The translations under genes and the position numbers were made by a program. 35,986 bases of DNA from Actinomycetes bacterium. Lineage in GTDB: Bacteria > Actinomycetota > Acidimicrobiia > Acidimicrobiales > RAAP-2. Positions within the stretch are counted from its first letter, which is position 1, and the number at the start of each line of letters is the position of its first letter. Shown here piece after piece: positions 1-8,944 of the stretch. The stretch spans positions 1-35,986 of the forward strand of contig JAJXUK010000022.1 in NCBI GenBank assembly GCA_021782915.1. The letters run 5' to 3'. The notes under the pieces were generated by a model. The model was not told the DNA's origin and made no database searches. It was given only the letters and a program-made list of their open reading frames with translations.

Positions 1-845
1 TCCGATCGGCGGGCGGGCTGCACAACCTCTACGTCGGCGACGAGGCGATCGTGGACTGCACGACCTTCAGCCTCGAGGGCGGCAAGATGAAGGGCCTGCG
101 CCAGGCCTGCACGCGTCTGACGCGCCGGGGCTACACCGTGGAGTTCCTGGACCCCAGCGAGATCGACCCGCCGCGCGTGCCCGAGCTGCTCGAGCTGATC
201 AGCATGCTGCGCCGCGGCGAGGGCGAGCGGGGCTTCTCCATGATGCTCGGTCGCCTCTTTAACCCCCGGGACAAGGGCCTGCTGCTGACCGTGGTCTACG
301 GGCCCGACCACAAGCCGGCCGCGGTCTGCCAGTTCGTGCCCAGCCCGGCGATCAACGGCTACTCGCTGGACCTGATGCGCCGGGACCCGGGCGAGCACCC
401 CAACGGGCTGATCGACTACGCGCTGTGCTCGACGATCGAGCACCTGCGCGCCAACGGGGCCAGGGGCCTGAGCCTGAACTTCGCGGCCTTTCGCAACGTG
501 CTCGACGGCGAGCGCGGCGAGGGCACCTTCACCCGCGTCGAGCGCTGGGCGCTCAAGCGCCTCAGCGGCATCCTGCCCCTGGAGACCCTCTGGAACTTCA
601 ACGCCAAGTACTACCCCACCTGGCTGCCGCGCTACCTGGTCTATCCCGCGCTGGAGAGCTTCGTGCCGGTGGTGGCCGCGGTGCTGCGCGCCGAGAGCCT
701 GACCGAGATCCCGATGATCGGCCGACTGCTCGCGAGCGATCCGGCCAACCGGCCCGCGACCGTGGTGCCGCCCGAGGTCCTGGCCGCGGCCAGCGCCGCG
801 CGAGCCGACGAGGTGCGCCGGGCCGAGCGGGGCGAGGACGATTGA
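1..845 (+). CDS. DUF2156 / phosphatidylglycerol lysyltransferase-type C-terminal domain protein (5' partial)
   Basis: The gene is cut by the left edge; the frame is open from base 3. About 281 residues remain, starting in the middle of a domain (HNLYVGDEAIVD). Motifs typical of the DUF2156 domain of lysyl-phosphatidylglycerol synthases are present: YVGDEAIVD, FSLEGGKMKGLRQA, RGYTVEF, and SLNFAAFR in the last third. In that family this GNAT-like cytosolic domain transfers an aminoacyl group from tRNA to phosphatidylglycerol, normally after an N-terminal flippase region that would lie outside the window. No membrane segment is seen in the visible part. The TGA stop overlaps the ATG of the next gene by one base (TGATG), so the two are probably translated together. 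The family is clear; the amino acid transferred cannot be told. Confidence 0.85.
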   Translation, partial: RSAGGLHNLYVGDEAIVDCTTFSLEGGKMKGLRQACTRLTRRGYTVEFLDPSEIDPPRVPELLELISMLRRGEGERGFSMMLGRLFNPRDKGLLLTVVYGPDHKPAAVCQFVPSPAINGYSLDLMRRDPGEHPNGLIDYALCSTIEHLRANGARGLSLNFAAFRNVLDGERGEGTFTRVERWALKRLSGILPLETLWNFNAKYYPTWLPRYLVYPALESFVPVVAAVLRAESLTEIPMIGRLLASDPANRPATVVPPEVLAAASAARADEVRRAERGEDD

Positions 846-1678
846 TGCGCGCGGGGCCCTCCACCCGCGCGCTGCTGATCGGCTACGCGATCTGGCTCCT
901 GGTCGTGGTCGGCGTCGACGTGCGCCTCGCCGATCACCGCATCATGCCGATCCTGCTGGTGGTGCCCCTCATCGTGCTGGCCACCCGGCTCAACCCGCGC
1001 GAGCTGCTCGGCCTGGGTGCCCTCGGCCTGGGCCTGGGCGTCGCCATCGGCTTCACCGGCTCCGAGGCCGGCCTCGAGCGCCAGATGGACACCGTGTTCG
1101 TCATCGTGCTCATCACGCTGCTCTCGGCCTGGGTGGCCACCCTGCGCCGGCGCGTCGAGGAGGCCCTCTCGCGAGCCCAGCGCGACGCGCGCCACGACGA
1201 GCTGACCGGGCTCAGCAACCGGCGGGGCCTGAACCGCGACGGCGCCCGGCTGGTCGATGACGCCGAGGCGGCCAGCGTCGCGCTGATCGACGTGGACCGC
1301 TTCAAGGACATCAACGACCGCCACGGTCACCCGGTGGGCGACGAGGCGCTCGTCGAGATCGGTCGGCGCCTGCGCGCCAGCGTGCGCGACGTCGACGTGG
1401 TCGGGCGCTACGGCGGCGAGGAGTTCCTCGTCATCGTGCGCGGCGACGACGAGGCCTCCAGCGAGGTCATCGCCCGCGTCCTGGCGGCCTTCCGGGCCGA
1501 GCCGGTGCACACGAGCGGCGGGGACCTCGACGTGCGCGTCTCGGTCGGAGTGGCCCGCGTGGACGCCGCCGGCCTGGAGATCGCCATCGAGCGGGCCGAC
1601 GCCGCGCTCTATCAGTCCAAGCGCCTGGGCCGGGACCGCTCGACCATCTGGCGAGCCGACCCGAGCCCGACGCCCTAG
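845..1678 (+). CDS. Membrane-bound diguanylate cyclase (GGDEF domain)
   Basis: The protein has 277 residues. Residues 10-100 hold four predicted hydrophobic segments (about 10-27, 33-49, 54-72, 83-100), followed by a short charged helix (101-115). A GGDEF domain begins near residue 116 (HDELTGLSNRRGL). The active-site signature is GGEEF at 190-194, and an intact product-inhibition site RDVD (181-184) lies five residues before it. It should make cyclic di-GMP from two GTP at the inner face of the membrane, with feedback control. No known sensor domain is recognised in the membrane part. The start is the ATG overlapping the upstream TGA, six bases after GAGGA (834-838). The stop TAG lies in a CTAG shared with the convergent ATP-grasp gene. 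Confidence 0.9.
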   Translation: MRAGPSTRALLIGYAIWLLVVVGVDVRLADHRIMPILLVVPLIVLATRLNPRELLGLGALGLGLGVAIGFTGSEAGLERQMDTVFVIVLITLLSAWVATLRRRVEEALSRAQRDARHDELTGLSNRRGLNRDGARLVDDAEAASVALIDVDRFKDINDRHGHPVGDEALVEIGRRLRASVRDVDVVGRYGGEEFLVIVRGDDEASSEVIARVLAAFRAEPVHTSGGDLDVRVSVGVARVDAAGLEIAIERADAALYQSKRLGRDRSTIWRADPSPTP

Positions 1679-2502
1679 GGCATCGCGGCGATGATCGCCT
1701 CGGCCAGGCGCCCCGGCGCGGCCGGCTCGAAGGAGAGAAAGAGCGAGGGCTCGACCATCTCCAGCTCGAGGATGGCCCAGCCCTCTGGCGTGTGCAGCAG
1801 GTCCACGCGCGCGTAGGTGAGATCGGCGAACTCGCTCAGCACCGCGCTCGCCAGCTCGAGCGCCTCGGGCTCGGCCTCGGCGCGGCTCATGCGCTCGGCC
1901 CGGTAGAGCCGGTCGCGCACCTCGCCGGCGACGTTGAGCATCGCGGCCTTGGTCATGGCGTGGCTGAACGCCCCGCCCAGGAAGATCAGGGCCCGCTCGC
2001 CGGCCTCGTCCACGCTGTGCACGTAGGGCTGCACCAGCACGTCGCGACCGGCCGCGTGCAGGCGGGCCACGAGCGCGCGGGCGCGCTCGTGCTCGTGGGC
2101 GAAGAAGCGCTCGGCGTCCATCGAGCCCGCCCCGACGCTCGGCTTGACGACGACGTCACCCTCGGGGAACACGGGCAGCTGGCCGGGCACCACCAGGCTC
2201 GTGGGGATCACCGGAAAGCCCCGACGGGCCAGGTCGAAGAGGTAGCGCTTGTCCGAGGAGTACTCGATGATCGGATAGGGATTGGCCAGGCGCGCCACCG
2301 AGCGCGCCCAGGCCAGGAACTCCTCGCGCCGGGCCGTGTAGTCCCACGTCGAGCGCACCACCACGAGCTCGTGGGCGTCCCAGTCGCGCGCCTCGTCCCA
2401 GAGCGCCAGCTCGCTGCTCACGCCGCGCTCGGCCAAGGCCGCGATGAGCAGGTCCGCGTCCTCGTCGGTGACGCCTGCCGCGCTGGCCAGGGCGACGCTC
2501 AC
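1675..2502 (-). CDS. ATP-grasp ligase of unknown substrate, last gene of the nuo operon
   Basis: The protein has 275 residues and starts at a GTG sharing four bases (GTGA) with the nuoN stop. N-terminal part: RSTWDY (50-55) and a region typical of RimK/DcsG-like ATP-grasp proteins. ATP-grasp core: KPSVGAGS (120-127), QPY (158-160), and the metal-binding end YARVDLL (230-236) with LELEMVEPS (245-253). Such enzymes join a carboxylate to an amine through an acyl-phosphate; DcsG (O-ureido-serine cyclo-ligase) and glutathione-synthetase-like enzymes are the nearest types I recognise. It is not a complex I subunit, so its place after nuoN is unexplained. The stop overlaps that of the convergent diguanylate cyclase gene. 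The fold is certain; the substrate is unknown. Confidence 0.85.
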   Translation of the reverse strand: MSVALASAAGVTDEDADLLIAALAERGVSSELALWDEARDWDAHELVVVRSTWDYTARREEFLAWARSVARLANPYPIIEYSSDKRYLFDLARRGFPVIPTSLVVPGQLPVFPEGDVVVKPSVGAGSMDAERFFAHEHERARALVARLHAAGRDVLVQPYVHSVDEAGERALIFLGGAFSHAMTKAAMLNVAGEVRDRLYRAERMSRAEAEPEALELASAVLSEFADLTYARVDLLHTPEGWAILELEMVEPSLFLSFEPAAPGRLAEAIIAAMP

Positions 2503-3968
2503 GGATGGAACAGGAGCGTCGCGTGCTGGGCCAGGGCGGCCAGCGGGCCGGGCCACAGGCCGAAGAGCAGCGTCGCGACCACGCCCAGAGCGATCGCCAG
2601 GCCGCTCGCGCGCCCGACGCTCACGCGGTCGGTCTCGATGGGCTCCTCGGCGTACAGGGCCAGGACCCAGCGCAGGTAGAAGTAGGCGGCGATGGCCGCG
2701 CCGATCAAGGCGATCAGCGCGATCGGCCCGCCTCCGGCGTCCACCGCGGCCAGCAGCACGCCGTACTTGGCGTAGAAGCCCGTCGTCAGGGGCACCCCGA
2801 GCTGGCTCAGCAGCAGCACCGCCAGCGCCGCGCCCAGCACCGGCTGGCGTCGCGCGAGGCCCCGGAAGCGGTCGATGTCGTGGCTGTCGTCGCGCGCCCC
2901 GCCCACCAGGGCCAGCACGCCGAAGCTGGCCAGCACCACCGGCGCGTAGGTCATCAGGTAGAAGAGCGCGCCGGCCGAGCCGCGCACGGTGCCCGCCCAC
3001 ACGCCCAGCAGGATGAAGCCGGCGTGGTTGATCGACGAGTAGGCCAGCATGCGCTTGACGTTGCGCTGCACGAGGGCCATGGAGGCGCCCACCAGGGTCG
3101 ACAGGGCCACGAGCACCCAGATGATGGGCCGCCAGGTGGTCAGCTGGCTGGAGAGGGCCGAGACCAGCACCCGCAGCAGGGCCGCGAAGGCGCCGACCTT
3201 GACCACCGAGGCCATGAAGCCGGTCACCGGCGTCGGCGCGCCCTCGTAGACGTCGGGCGACCAGAGGTGGAAGGGCACCGCGGCCACCTTGAAGGCGAAG
3301 CCCACCAGCAGCAGGGCCCCGCCGGCCACCAGCAGGCCCGGGGCCAGCAGGACGTTGCCCGCCAGGAAGTAGCCGATCGCCGACAGGTTCGTCGTGCCCG
3401 TGGCCCCGTAGACCAGCGCCGCGCCGTAGATGAAGATCGCCGAGGCGAAGCCGCCGAGCAGGAAGTACTTCAGGGCGGCCTCGGCGCTGGCGCTGCGGTG
3501 CCGGTCCAGTGCGGCCAGCACGTAGAGCCCGATCGAGAGGATCTCCAGGCCGAGGAAGATGACCACGAGGTCGTTGGCCTGCACCATCACCAGCGCCCCG
3601 GCGCTGGCGGCCAGGCTCAGGGTGTAGAAGTGCGAGGCCGAGACGGGCCCGCGCACCAGCCAGTCGTGCGCGATGAGGCTGGCCATCACCAGGCTCACGC
3701 CGATCACCCCGGTGGCCACGACCGAGAAGCCGTCGAGCACGACGGCGTGGTCGATGGTGCTCGAGGCGCCGTGGCGGGCCACGTCGACCCACTGGGCGAC
3801 GCTCGTGGCGAGCACGACGAGGCCGGCCAGCACGCTCAGGGACGTGGCCACGCGCGCGCTGAGCGAGTGGCGCAGTAGGGCCGAGAGCATCAGGGTCAGC
3901 ACCGAGGCGCCCAGCAGCACGAGGGCCGGCAGGATCGCCAGGTAGTCGATGGAGGGCATCAGGCTCAC
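2499..3968 (-). CDS. nuoN: NADH-quinone oxidoreductase subunit N
   Basis: An antiporter-like membrane subunit of complex I, 489 residues with about 14 hydrophobic segments, usual for NuoN. Conserved channel residues are visible: E142 in LGLEILSIGLYVL and K227 in GFAFKVAAVPFHLWSPD, followed by EGAPTPVTGF. In the family these residues form one proton path across the membrane. The start chosen is the GTG at 3968, which shares GTGA with the nuoM stop; an in-frame ATG three codons later (3959) is possible. The downstream ATP-grasp gene is coupled in the same way. Confidence 0.96.
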   Translation of the reverse strand: MSLMPSIDYLAILPALVLLGASVLTLMLSALLRHSLSARVATSLSVLAGLVVLATSVAQWVDVARHGASSTIDHAVVLDGFSVVATGVIGVSLVMASLIAHDWLVRGPVSASHFYTLSLAASAGALVMVQANDLVVIFLGLEILSIGLYVLAALDRHRSASAEAALKYFLLGGFASAIFIYGAALVYGATGTTNLSAIGYFLAGNVLLAPGLLVAGGALLLVGFAFKVAAVPFHLWSPDVYEGAPTPVTGFMASVVKVGAFAALLRVLVSALSSQLTTWRPIIWVLVALSTLVGASMALVQRNVKRMLAYSSINHAGFILLGVWAGTVRGSAGALFYLMTYAPVVLASFGVLALVGGARDDSHDIDRFRGLARRQPVLGAALAVLLLSQLGVPLTTGFYAKYGVLLAAVDAGGGPIALIALIGAAIAAYFYLRWVLALYAEEPIETDRVSVGRASGLAIALGVVATLLFGLWPGPLAALAQHATLLFHP

Positions 3969-5458
3969 TTGCTCACCCCCGCCGGTGCCACGTGCTCGAT
4001 CACCTGCTGGACCGAGGGCGAGATGCGATCCAGCACCGGACGCGGGAAGACGCCCAGCACCACGATCAGGGCCACGATCGGCACGAGCGCCCAGCGCTCG
4101 GAGGTCGTGGCGTCCTCGATGGGCTCACTCGTGCGCCCGTGGAAGACGCGCTGGTAGGCCCAGAGCAGGTACAGCGCCGCCAGCACCACACCCAGTGCGC
4201 CCACCACGGCCCACCAGGCGTGGGTGGCGAAGGCGCCGATCAGGATCAGGTACTCGCTGACGAAGCCCGACAGCCCGGGCAGGCCGATCGAGGCCATCAT
4301 CACCACCGTGAACAGCCCCGCCAGCACCGGGGCCGGGCCCTGCCAGCCGCTCAGGTCCCGGATGCTGACCCCCACGCCGCGGCGGCGCTCCATGAAGCCG
4401 ATGATGAGGAAGAAGCCGGCCGTGATGACGCCGTGGTTGAACATCAGCAGCACCGCGCCGACCATGGCGATCTTCGAGCCGGTCATCACGCCCAGCGTGA
4501 TGAAGCCCATCTGGGCGAGTGAGGAGTAGGCGACCAGGCGCTTCAGGTCCGGCGTCGTGGTGGCCAGGGCCGAGCCGTAGACGATGCCGATCACCGCCAG
4601 GGTGAGCATCACCGGGCGCACGTGCACCTGGGCCAGGGGCAGCAGGCCCACCGCGAAGCGCAGCAGGCCGTAGGAGCCGAGCTTGGCCAGCAGGGCCGAC
4701 AGCTCGATCGAGCCGGCCGTGGGCGCCTCGGCGTAGGCCAGGGGCGACCAGGTGTGCAGGGGCCAGATCGGGGACTTGACGGCGAAGGCGATGGCGAAGG
4801 CCACGAAGAGCCACGTCGCGGTGCTCGAGGACATGGCCGTGGACTGCAGGGCCGAGTACGAGAAGGTCAGCGCCCCGCCGGTCTGGTGCTGGTGCGCCAG
4901 GCCCAAATAGAGCAGGCCCACGAAGAGGAAGGCCGAGCCGGTGAAGGTGAAGACGAAGAACTTCAGCGCGGCCCGCGCGCGCTGGGCCGCGCCCCACTGG
5001 CTGACGATGAAGTACGCCGGCACCAGGGTCAGCTCGAAGAAGATGAAGAACTCGAGCAGGTCGTGGGCGAGGAAGCTGCCCATCGTGAAGCTGGTCAGCA
5101 GCAGCAGCCAGGCCACGAAGGCGCCCTCGCGGCGCGTGTCGCGCGCTCCAAAGAGGGCCACCAGCACCACCAGCGCCGTCAGGACCACCATCAGCAGGCT
5201 GATGCCGTCCAGGGCCACGTCGTAGGCCAGCCCGAAGGGCGCGGCCAGCACCCAGCGGCCCATGAAGTCGAAGGTGCCCGCCCCGGGCACGTTGGACCTG
5301 TACAGCACGGCCACGACGAGCGCGAGCACGGTCTCCAGGCTCGCGACCGCCACGCCCACGCGGTAGGAGGCGTTGGCCCGCGCGCGCACGAGGCCCGCCA
5401 GGGCGGCGCCGAGCAGGGGCAGGATCAGCAGGAGGCTCAACCAGAGCGACGAGTGCAT
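3965..5458 (-). CDS. nuoM: NADH-quinone oxidoreductase subunit M
   Basis: An antiporter-like membrane subunit of complex I, 497 residues. The essential glutamate is E142 in FFIFFELTLVPAYF, and the central channel residues are K228 and H235 in KSPIWPLHTW, followed by SPLAYAEAPTAGS. It contributes one of the proton channels of the membrane arm. The ATG at 5458 is two bases after the nuoL stop. The open frame extends further upstream, but that part runs through nuoL in another frame and is not coding. The end overlaps the nuoN start by four bases. Confidence 0.96.
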   Translation of the reverse strand: MHSSLWLSLLLILPLLGAALAGLVRARANASYRVGVAVASLETVLALVVAVLYRSNVPGAGTFDFMGRWVLAAPFGLAYDVALDGISLLMVVLTALVVLVALFGARDTRREGAFVAWLLLLTSFTMGSFLAHDLLEFFIFFELTLVPAYFIVSQWGAAQRARAALKFFVFTFTGSAFLFVGLLYLGLAHQHQTGGALTFSYSALQSTAMSSSTATWLFVAFAIAFAVKSPIWPLHTWSPLAYAEAPTAGSIELSALLAKLGSYGLLRFAVGLLPLAQVHVRPVMLTLAVIGIVYGSALATTTPDLKRLVAYSSLAQMGFITLGVMTGSKIAMVGAVLLMFNHGVITAGFFLIIGFMERRRGVGVSIRDLSGWQGPAPVLAGLFTVVMMASIGLPGLSGFVSEYLILIGAFATHAWWAVVGALGVVLAALYLLWAYQRVFHGRTSEPIEDATTSERWALVPIVALIVVLGVFPRPVLDRISPSVQQVIEHVAPAGVSK

Positions 5459-5460
5459 GC

Positions 5461-7332
5461 TCAGCCCACCCTCGCGACGAGATAGACGACGATGACCGAG
5501 ACGCCCAGCACCATGGCCAGCGCGTAGTGGCGCACGAAGCCGGACTGGACCTTGCGCAGGCCCTCGGCGCTGCGTCGCACCCCGCCGGCCAGTCCACTGA
5601 CGGCCCCGTCGATCACGCGCGGCTCGATGAGCGTGGTGGCCACCTCGGTGCCCGCGCGCAGCGGCGTGGCGATGACGGCGTCGTAGGCGTCGTCCCAGAA
5701 CCAGACCCGCTCGAGGAAGCGTCGCTCGAATCGCGGGTCCTCGCTGCGCGAGCGCCAGACCGCGAAGGCCGCGGCCAGGCCCAGCAGGGCCGCGATCACG
5801 TCCACGGTGCCCAGCGCGTACTGGGTCGCCGTCGTGGGCCCCGGCCCGCTCGCCACGTAGCCGAAGGTGGGCCCGAGGAAGCCGGCCAGGGAGGCGTGGT
5901 GCACCCAGGGCAGGTCCAGACCCCCACCGAGCACGCTGAGCGCGGCCAACACCACCAGGGGCAGGGTCATGACCCAGGGCGACTCGTGCGGCTCGGCGCC
6001 GTGGGTGAGCTCGCGGAAGCGCTCGGTGCCCCGGAAGGTCAGCACGAACAGACGCGACATGTAGTAGGCGGTCAGCACCGCCGTGAGCACTCCGAGCACC
6101 CACAGCAGCTTGGAGTAGCCGTAGGCGTTGGTCAGCACGTCGCCCTTGGCCCAGAAGCCGGCGAAGGGCGGCACGCCCGAGATCGTCAGCCAGCCGATGA
6201 GGAACGTCGGGAAGGTCAAGGGCAGGTACTTTGACAGCCCACCCATCTTGCGCATGTCCTGCTCACCGTGCAGCGAGTGGATGACCGAGCCCGAGCCGAG
6301 GAAGAGCAGGGCCTTGAAGAAGGCGTGGCTGACCATCAGGAAGATGGCCGCCGAGTAGGCCCCGGCGCCCACGGCCAGCACCATGTAGCCGATCTGGGAG
6401 ACCGTCGAGAAGGCCAGCACCTTCTTGATGTCGCGCTGGGAGGTGGCGATCGTGGCGGCCACGAAGGCCGTCAGGGCGCCGATGGTCGCGATGGTGGCGC
6501 GCCCCGAGGAGGACAGGGCCAGCACCGGTGACATGCGCACGAGCAGGTAGACGCCGGCGGTCACCATCGTGGCCGCGTGGATGAGGGCCGAGACCGGGGT
6601 CGGGCCCTCCATCGCGTCGGGCAGCCAGTTGAACAGCGGGATCTGCGCGCTCTTGCCGGTCGCGGCCAGCAGCAGCGCCAGTACCACCAGGGTCGCGACC
6701 GTGGGGTCCAGGTGACCGGCGCCGGCGAAGACGCTCAGGTAGCTCAGCGTGTGCAGGTGGCTGAAGAGCAGGAACATCGCCACCAGCAGCCCGACGTCGC
6801 CCACGCGGTTGTAGATGAAGGCCTTCTTGCCCGCGCTGGCCGCGCTGTCGCGGTCGAAGTAGTAGCTGACGAGCCAGTAGGAGCACACGCCCACGCCCTC
6901 CCAGCCCACGAAGGTCAGCACGAGGTTGTTGGCCAGCACCAGGGTGAGCATGGAGAAGACGAAGAGGTTCAGGTAGAGGAAGAACTTGCGGAAGTCGCGC
7001 TCGCCGTGCATGTAGCCGATCGAGTACAGGTGGATCAGCGCCGAGATGCCGGTGACGAACAGGCTCATCGTGATCGACAGCGGGTCCATCAGCAGCGCGG
7101 CCGGCACGTGCAGGGTGCCCACCGAGATCCAGGTAAAGAGGTGCACCGTCACCTCGCGCGAGGAGTCGCCCAGCAGGCTGAAGAACGCGGCGACGCTCAG
7201 GGCGAAGCTCAGGCCCACCGCGCCGGTGGCCACGGCGCCGACGGCGCGCTCGCCCATGCGCTTGCCGTTGACCAGCACGAACAGGAAGCCGGCCAGGGGC
7301 AGCAGCAGGATCAGGGTGGCCAGGTGTGCCAT
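5461..7332 (-). CDS. nuoL: NADH-quinone oxidoreductase subunit L
   Basis: The distal antiporter-like subunit of complex I, 623 residues, close to the usual 610-650. Conserved residues: E145 in FVGWEGVGVCSYWL, K227 in GKSAQIPLFNWLPDAMEG, and H252 in SALIHAATMVTAGVYLL. The C-terminal 150 residues hold the long lateral-helix region and a last membrane anchor. The ATG at 7332 is one base after the nuoK stop. It pumps protons and braces the membrane arm along NuoM and NuoN. Confidence 0.97.
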   Translation of the reverse strand: MAHLATLILLLPLAGFLFVLVNGKRMGERAVGAVATGAVGLSFALSVAAFFSLLGDSSREVTVHLFTWISVGTLHVPAALLMDPLSITMSLFVTGISALIHLYSIGYMHGERDFRKFFLYLNLFVFSMLTLVLANNLVLTFVGWEGVGVCSYWLVSYYFDRDSAASAGKKAFIYNRVGDVGLLVAMFLLFSHLHTLSYLSVFAGAGHLDPTVATLVVLALLLAATGKSAQIPLFNWLPDAMEGPTPVSALIHAATMVTAGVYLLVRMSPVLALSSSGRATIATIGALTAFVAATIATSQRDIKKVLAFSTVSQIGYMVLAVGAGAYSAAIFLMVSHAFFKALLFLGSGSVIHSLHGEQDMRKMGGLSKYLPLTFPTFLIGWLTISGVPPFAGFWAKGDVLTNAYGYSKLLWVLGVLTAVLTAYYMSRLFVLTFRGTERFRELTHGAEPHESPWVMTLPLVVLAALSVLGGGLDLPWVHHASLAGFLGPTFGYVASGPGPTTATQYALGTVDVIAALLGLAAAFAVWRSRSEDPRFERRFLERVWFWDDAYDAVIATPLRAGTEVATTLIEPRVIDGAVSGLAGGVRRSAEGLRKVQSGFVRHYALAMVLGVSVIVVYLVARVG

Positions 7333-7333
7333 C

Positions 7334-7639
7334 TCAGCCCTTCATCTCGGAGAGTTCGTCGACCGACGTGGTGCGACGGCGCCGGAAGATCGCCACCACG
7401 ATCCCCAGGCCCACCGTGACCTCGGCCGCGGCCACCACCATCACGAAGAAGACGCTGACCTGACCCGCCACGTCCGAGAGCGTGCGCGAGAAGCTCACGA
7501 AGGTCAGGTTCACCGCGTTGAGCATGAGCTCGAGGCACATGAACATGATCAGGGCCGAGCGCCGGGTCAGCAGCCCGAAGGCGCCGATGCCGAAGAGCAC
7601 GGCGGCCAGCACCAGGTACCAGGCGGCGGGGACGTTCAC
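7334..7639 (-). CDS. nuoK: NADH-quinone oxidoreductase subunit K
   Basis: A small three-helix membrane subunit of complex I, 101 residues, the normal length. The two conserved membrane glutamates are E37 in [12 protein letters not shown] and E73 in [11 protein letters not shown]. These lie in the proton path between the quinone site and the antiporter-like subunits. The start is a GTG sharing GTGA with the nuoJ stop. The C-terminus is basic ([16 protein letters not shown]). Confidence 0.96.
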   Translation of the reverse strand: MNVPAAWYLVLAAVLFGIGAFGLLTRRSALIMFMCLELMLNAVNLTFVSFSRTLSDVAGQVSVFFVMVVAAAEVTVGLGIVVAIFRRRRTTSVDELSEMKG

Positions 7640-8202
7640 GCGGCCTCCTCGTCGAGCGCGCGCTCGCGCCGGGCGAGCACGATGGCGCCCACGACGGCGA
7701 TGACCAGCAGGGCGGCCGTGGCCTCGAAGGCGTACAGGTAGGTGGTGAACACGGCTGTGCCCAGCTGGGCGACGTTGCCCGAGCCGGTCGCCAGCGGCGC
7801 GCCGTTGGTGGAGACCGACATCGCCCCGCTGACCCAGTGCGAGCGCGCCAGCAGCACGATCAGCCCGGCCACCGTGAGCCCGACGCCGAGCCCGGCCAGG
7901 GCCCGCTGGCCCACCAGCGGCTCGACGCGCACCCCCTCGCGCCGGTCCACGCCGAGGAACATGATCACGAACAAGAAGAGCACCACGATCGCCCCGGCGT
8001 AGACGATCACCTGGACCGCGGCCAGGAAGTCGGCCGACTGGGCCACGAAGGCCACCGCGACACCGAAGAGGGTCATGATGAGGCTCATCGCCGCGTGCAC
8101 GGGGTTGCGCACCGCCAGCACCCCGACGGCGCCGACCAGGATGAGCAGCGCCGCGGTCACGAAGACCAGCACCGCGCCAATGGAGTAGCTCACGCCGATC
8201 AC
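7636..8202 (-). CDS. nuoJ: NADH-quinone oxidoreductase subunit J
   Basis: A membrane subunit of complex I, 188 residues with five hydrophobic helices. The family signature [20 protein letters not shown] is intact; in other species this helix holds the pi-bulge linked to coupling. The start is a GTG sharing GTGA with the nuoI stop (in-frame GTG also three codons later). A loop of about 40 residues rich in Ser, Gly and Thr ([20 protein letters not shown]) sits before the last helix. The end overlaps nuoK by four bases. Confidence 0.95.
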   Translation of the reverse strand: MIGVSYSIGAVLVFVTAALLILVGAVGVLAVRNPVHAAMSLIMTLFGVAVAFVAQSADFLAAVQVIVYAGAIVVLFLFVIMFLGVDRREGVRVEPLVGQRALAGLGVGLTVAGLIVLLARSHWVSGAMSVSTNGAPLATGSGNVAQLGTAVFTTYLYAFEATAALLVIAVVGAIVLARRERALDEEAA

Positions 8203-8936
8203 GCGGCCCCCTTGATCCGGCGCCGCGGCGTGCGCGCGCGCAGCGCCGTCAGCATCCCGGCCAGGCCGCGCCGCTCGGCTGGCACGTCGGCGGGACTGAG
8301 GTGCTTGTAGTAGGCCTCGCGCAGCGACTTGGTGCCGGTCGCCGGATTCGCCGGGCCGCTCTGGCCGGCCTCGGCCTCGCGCAGGCCCACGCCCAGCTCG
8401 GCGCTCCACTGCGTCACACCCTCGAAGTCGGCCGCCCCGGCCGGGGACGTCGCGCGCATCCAGCCACCGGTCATGGCCGACTCTCCCTCGCGCCAGTCCT
8501 CCCAGGGCAGGTGGCGCGGCTCGCCGGCGTCGTCGACCACGAGCTCGGCCTTGGTGTAGATCGCGTCGGCGCGGTTGGTGAAGGAGAACTCGAAGAGCTT
8601 GGACTCCGTGATGGCCTGCGTGGGGCAGGCCTCCACGCACAGGTCGCAGTGGATGCAGCGCAGGTAGTTGATCTCGTAGACGTAGCCGTAGCGCTCGCCC
8701 GGGCTGACGGGATCGTCCGGGTTGTCCTTGCCGCGCACGTAGATGCAGCCCACCGGGCACACTCCCGCGCACAGCTCGCAGCCGATGCACTTCTCCATGC
8801 CGTCCTCGTAGCGATTCAGCACGTGACGCCCGTGCTGGCGCGGCTGCTTGGGGCGCTTGGCCTGCGGGTAGCTGACGGTGACCGTCGGGCGCGTCAGGTG
8901 GGCCAGCGTCAGGCGGAAGCCCCCGAAGAAACTCAT
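8199..8936 (-). CDS. nuoI: NADH-quinone oxidoreductase subunit I, with long C-terminal extension
   Basis: A peripheral-arm iron-sulfur subunit of complex I, 245 residues. Two [4Fe-4S] motifs are complete: C50, C53, C56, C60 ([12 protein letters not shown]) and C94, C97, C100, C104 ([12 protein letters not shown]). They carry clusters N6a and N6b towards N2 in NuoB. The protein is longer than the usual 160-210 residues because of a C-terminal tail of about 70 residues after the conserved SESAMTGGW-like region, ending in basic residues. Start: ATG at 8936 is chosen; an in-frame GTG at 8945 overlaps the nuoH stop (TAGTG) and sits four bases after GGAGG, so a start three codons earlier is quite possible. 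Confidence 0.95.
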   Translation of the reverse strand: MSFFGGFRLTLAHLTRPTVTVSYPQAKRPKQPRQHGRHVLNRYEDGMEKCIGCELCAGVCPVGCIYVRGKDNPDDPVSPGERYGYVYEINYLRCIHCDLCVEACPTQAITESKLFEFSFTNRADAIYTKAELVVDDAGEPRHLPWEDWREGESAMTGGWMRATSPAGAADFEGVTQWSAELGVGLREAEAGQSGPANPATGTKSLREAYYKHLSPADVPAERRGLAGMLTALRARTPRRRIKGAA

Positions 8937-8944
8937 GGCGCCCA

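Noticed and set aside
425-844. Upstream extension of the diguanylate cyclase frame by 140 codons
   Set aside because: It overlaps the DUF2156 gene out of frame and is Arg/Ala-rich; the ATG at 845 with its ribosome site is clearly the start.
2505-3878. A 457-codon plus-strand open frame opposite nuoN
   Set aside because: A mirror frame of nuoN with Gln/Arg/His-rich low-complexity composition and no family match.
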